DNA from: a virus
IMG/VR virus record: IMGVR_UViG_3300031576_000153
Span: 1 to 39,724 of that record
Length of the DNA: 39,724 nt
Strand: one strand, 5' to 3'
A model generated the notes under the pieces. The model saw only the letters and a program-made list of their open reading frames with translations, searched no databases and was not told the origin of the DNA. The translations under genes and the position numbers were made by a program. Positions 38,413 through 39,724 of the stretch are shown here, piece after piece (within the stretch, counting starts at the first letter, position 1; each line of letters opens with the position of its first letter).

Positions 38413-38796
38413 ATGAGACGAATCGTGGCAGTGCTGGGCACTGTTCTGGCCGCCGTGTTGGTCATCACTAACGCGCGCGCCGACATCCTAAACGTCTCCG
38501 GAACGTCGCCGGAGTTCAACAACGACAGCCTGGGAACGTGCACGGCGCCGATCTTGAGGACGGCGACCAGTTCGCAGATGGTGCACGCGCGCGTCGTCCG
38601 CCTGGCGCGCGAGGACTCGGTGTTCGTCGCCTTCCCGGCGTCGCCGTTCAACGTGCTCTTTGTCGGCATGCCTCCCGACACCTACACGGTGCGTGTGTGG
38701 GCATCGACCGCGGCTCGACCGACTCAGGTCGGGTGCGACACGCTGAAGCTCTACACGCTGCACGGGCGCCCGTGGAAGGTAAAAAGCCTGCCCTGA
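38413..38796 (+). CDS. Exported beta-rich protein with possible frameshift at its C-terminus
   Basis: ATG 38413, 7 bases after AAAGGAGG, begins with a clear signal peptide: RRIVAVLGTVLAAVLVITNARA, cleavage after ARA (core VLGTVLAAVLVITNARA). The mature part (DILNVSGTSPEFNN..., SVFVAFPASPFNVLF, PPDTYTVRVWASTAARP) resembles a fibronectin/Ig-like domain. In frame it ends WKVKSLP at TGA 38796. In the -1 frame a natural ending exists: KPALTPKWYDAQGRIADTT then RAGIYFSNGRRKAVR up to 38888, a 'W.D..GR....G.Y' block common at the end of such domains. A five-A run at 38781-38785 lies at the junction. Confidence 0.6.
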   Translation: MRRIVAVLGTVLAAVLVITNARADILNVSGTSPEFNNDSLGTCTAPILRTATSSQMVHARVVRLAREDSVFVAFPASPFNVLFVGMPPDTYTVRVWASTAARPTQVGCDTLKLYTLHGRPWKVKSLP

Positions 38797-38904
38797 CGCC
38801 GAAGTGGTACGACGCTCAGGGTAGGATCGCCGACACCACGCGAGCGGGGATCTACTTCTCGAATGGTCGGCGCAAAGCGGTCAGGTGAAACGAGAGGAGG
38901 TGTT

Positions 38905-39171
38905 GTGAAAGCGATTCTCGCGTTGATGCTGCTCATCTGGCACCAGCAGACCTCATGCTGGCCGCCGACCTCGGCGCGTTGCGACACGACCAAAGGCAAA
39001 GTAGCAGAAGAAGCGGCCCTGCCTGAACGGCGGGGATCAGACCGGCCGATCAAGGCGAACGGACTGCGGCGAGCGGTAGAAGGTCCAGAATCGCAGGCGG
39101 CACCGCGCAAGTTCGAGAGCTTCGCGACGGTCGAAGCGGCTGAAGCCTGGCTGGCGTCACGAAGGAACTGA
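38905..39171 (+). CDS. Small probably exported or membrane-anchored protein
   Basis: GTG 38905 after GAGGAGG, 88 residues. N-terminus KAILALMLLIWHQQTSCWPPTS is a short hydrophobic signal-like segment ending with a cysteine that could be lipid-modified, although the residues before it (QTSC) do not form a standard lipobox. The rest is charged and basic (KGKVAEEAALPERRGSDRP, ESQAAPRKFESFATVEAAE). A spanin-like or periplasmic role is possible. The frame is open upstream to 38863, which the ribosome binding site argues against. Confidence 0.5.
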   Translation: MKAILALMLLIWHQQTSCWPPTSARCDTTKGKVAEEAALPERRGSDRPIKANGLRRAVEGPESQAAPRKFESFATVEAAEAWLASRRN

Positions 39172-39181
39172 GCAAAGGCCC

Positions 39182-39562
39182 ATGCTCACACCCGCCTCGC
39201 TGGAGGAGCTGAAGCGTTCTCGGAAGAAGCCGCACAAGTACCATGTGGCGGATCCCGAGAAGCGCACGTTCATGGGGGTCGTCTACCACAGTGCGGCGGA
39301 AGCAAGCTACGCACGGACCCTGGAGCTCGCCCGGATGTCTGGCGAGCTCCGATCCGTCGAGAGACAGCACCGATTGCCGATCAGGATCAACGGCTCACGG
39401 TTGATGACGGTCGTGATTGACTTCAAGGTGATCGACCGGAACAGCGCGGAGCGGTGGATCGAAGTGAAGGGCAAGGAGACCGATCGCTGGCGGCTGAATC
39501 TCCGGGCGCTCAGGATCTGCTACCCGGAGGTGTTCGCCAAGCTGGAGGTGATTCGAGGATGA
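39182..39562 (+). CDS. DUF1064-type PD-(D/E)XK endonuclease
   Basis: A 126-residue protein. It shows the family features: KPHKYHVADPEKR, then YHSAAEASYARTLELARMSG (conserved Glu in 'SxxEA'), ERQHRLPI, VVIDFKVID (catalytic Asp), and WIEVKGKETDRWRLNLRAL (E-x-K). This is the PD-(D/E)XK nuclease layout of DUF1064 phage proteins, often found near replication or packaging genes, with a probable role as a DNA structure-specific nuclease. ATGA overlap with the junction gene starting at 39559. Confidence 0.75.
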   Translation: MLTPASLEELKRSRKKPHKYHVADPEKRTFMGVVYHSAAEASYARTLELARMSGELRSVERQHRLPIRINGSRLMTVVIDFKVIDRNSAERWIEVKGKETDRWRLNLRALRICYPEVFAKLEVIRG

Positions 39563-39724
39563 AGCTCGCGACCAAGATCGGCAAGGACGGCAACCAGATT
39601 GCGTTTGCGATCATGCTCACGCCGAAGGACAAGGAAAACATCGCTTCGATGGCCGAGGACGCCACGATCTACTGCACGTTCTACGACGACCAGGATCCGG
39701 CGGAGATCGCGGAGATCGAGGACT
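39559..39724 (+). CDS. Small protein crossing the genome join (5' part)
   Basis: ATG 39559 overlaps the nuclease stop (ATGA). The frame reads KLATKIGKDGNQIAFAIMLTP and continues at position 1, so the complete product of 84 residues is formed only in the circular molecule (see the entry at 1-216). The window ends inside the gene. Confidence 0.8.
   Translation, partial: MKLATKIGKDGNQIAFAIMLTPKDKENIASMAEDATIYCTFYDDQDPAEIAEIED
39598..39724. repeat. Direct terminal repeat, right copy (circular closure)
   Basis: Identical to 1-127. See the left copy. Confidence 0.95.

Noticed and set aside
1-39724. tRNA genes, CRISPR arrays, insertion sequences
   Set aside because: I saw no cloverleaf with a CCA-type acceptor, no regularly spaced identical repeats with unique spacers, and no transposase.

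Overview
The window is a tailed double-stranded DNA phage (HK97-fold capsid, long non-contractile tail gene order), apparently a complete circular genome. The first 127 bases reappear exactly as the last 127 (1-127 = 39598-39724), so the molecule closes at 39,597 bp and one small gene crosses the ends. All confident genes are on the + strand, densely packed, with many ATGA/GTGA stop-start overlaps. Host clues point to a Gram-negative bacterium with ordinary sigma-70 promoters: TTGNNN/TAnnnT promoters 17 bp apart, a predicted signal-peptide beta-barrel protein beside the lysis genes, and a CsrA homologue. The host genus cannot be read from the sequence.

Late region (216-22048): terminase small and large subunits, a portal protein fused to a MuF-type domain, a small zinc ribbon, a probable head maturation protein, a major capsid protein with a long coiled N-terminus, a strong hairpin, head-tail connector/neck genes, tail terminator, tail tube, two overlapping tail assembly chaperones, tape measure, two tandem related minor tail proteins, a 1089-residue tail hub/tip protein, three smaller tail-tip proteins, then lysis: an amidase endolysin, two small membrane proteins and a predicted outer-membrane-like protein. 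A near-perfect rho-independent terminator closes the region.

Early/middle region (22055-30836): four intergenic promoters share one architecture (CGAAAA box, 7 nt, -35, 17 nt, -10). They drive small unknown genes, a candidate ADP-ribosyltransferase, a RadC/JAB-domain protein, an XRE-type helix-turn-helix protein, a DUF932-like protein, a 364-aa unknown protein and a remarkable single-chain fusion of SbcD (Mre11-like nuclease) and SbcC (Rad50-like ATPase). A perfect 16-bp palindrome at 25475-25490 contains the core of the bacterial ParB-binding site parS although no ParA/ParB is encoded.

Accessory and replication region (30849-39597): zinc-finger proteins, an orphan DNA methyltransferase, a stretch (31.2-35.1 kb) where several small genes are broken by single-base indels or an in-frame stop, a replication-initiator-like gene with an internal 10-bp iteron array (probable origin), a phage-borne CsrA, two probably exported proteins, a DUF1064-type nuclease, and the small gene that crosses the ends back to the terminase genes. 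No integrase, DNA polymerase, primase or replicative helicase was recognised, so the phage probably recruits host replication proteins and is either lytic or maintained without integration.
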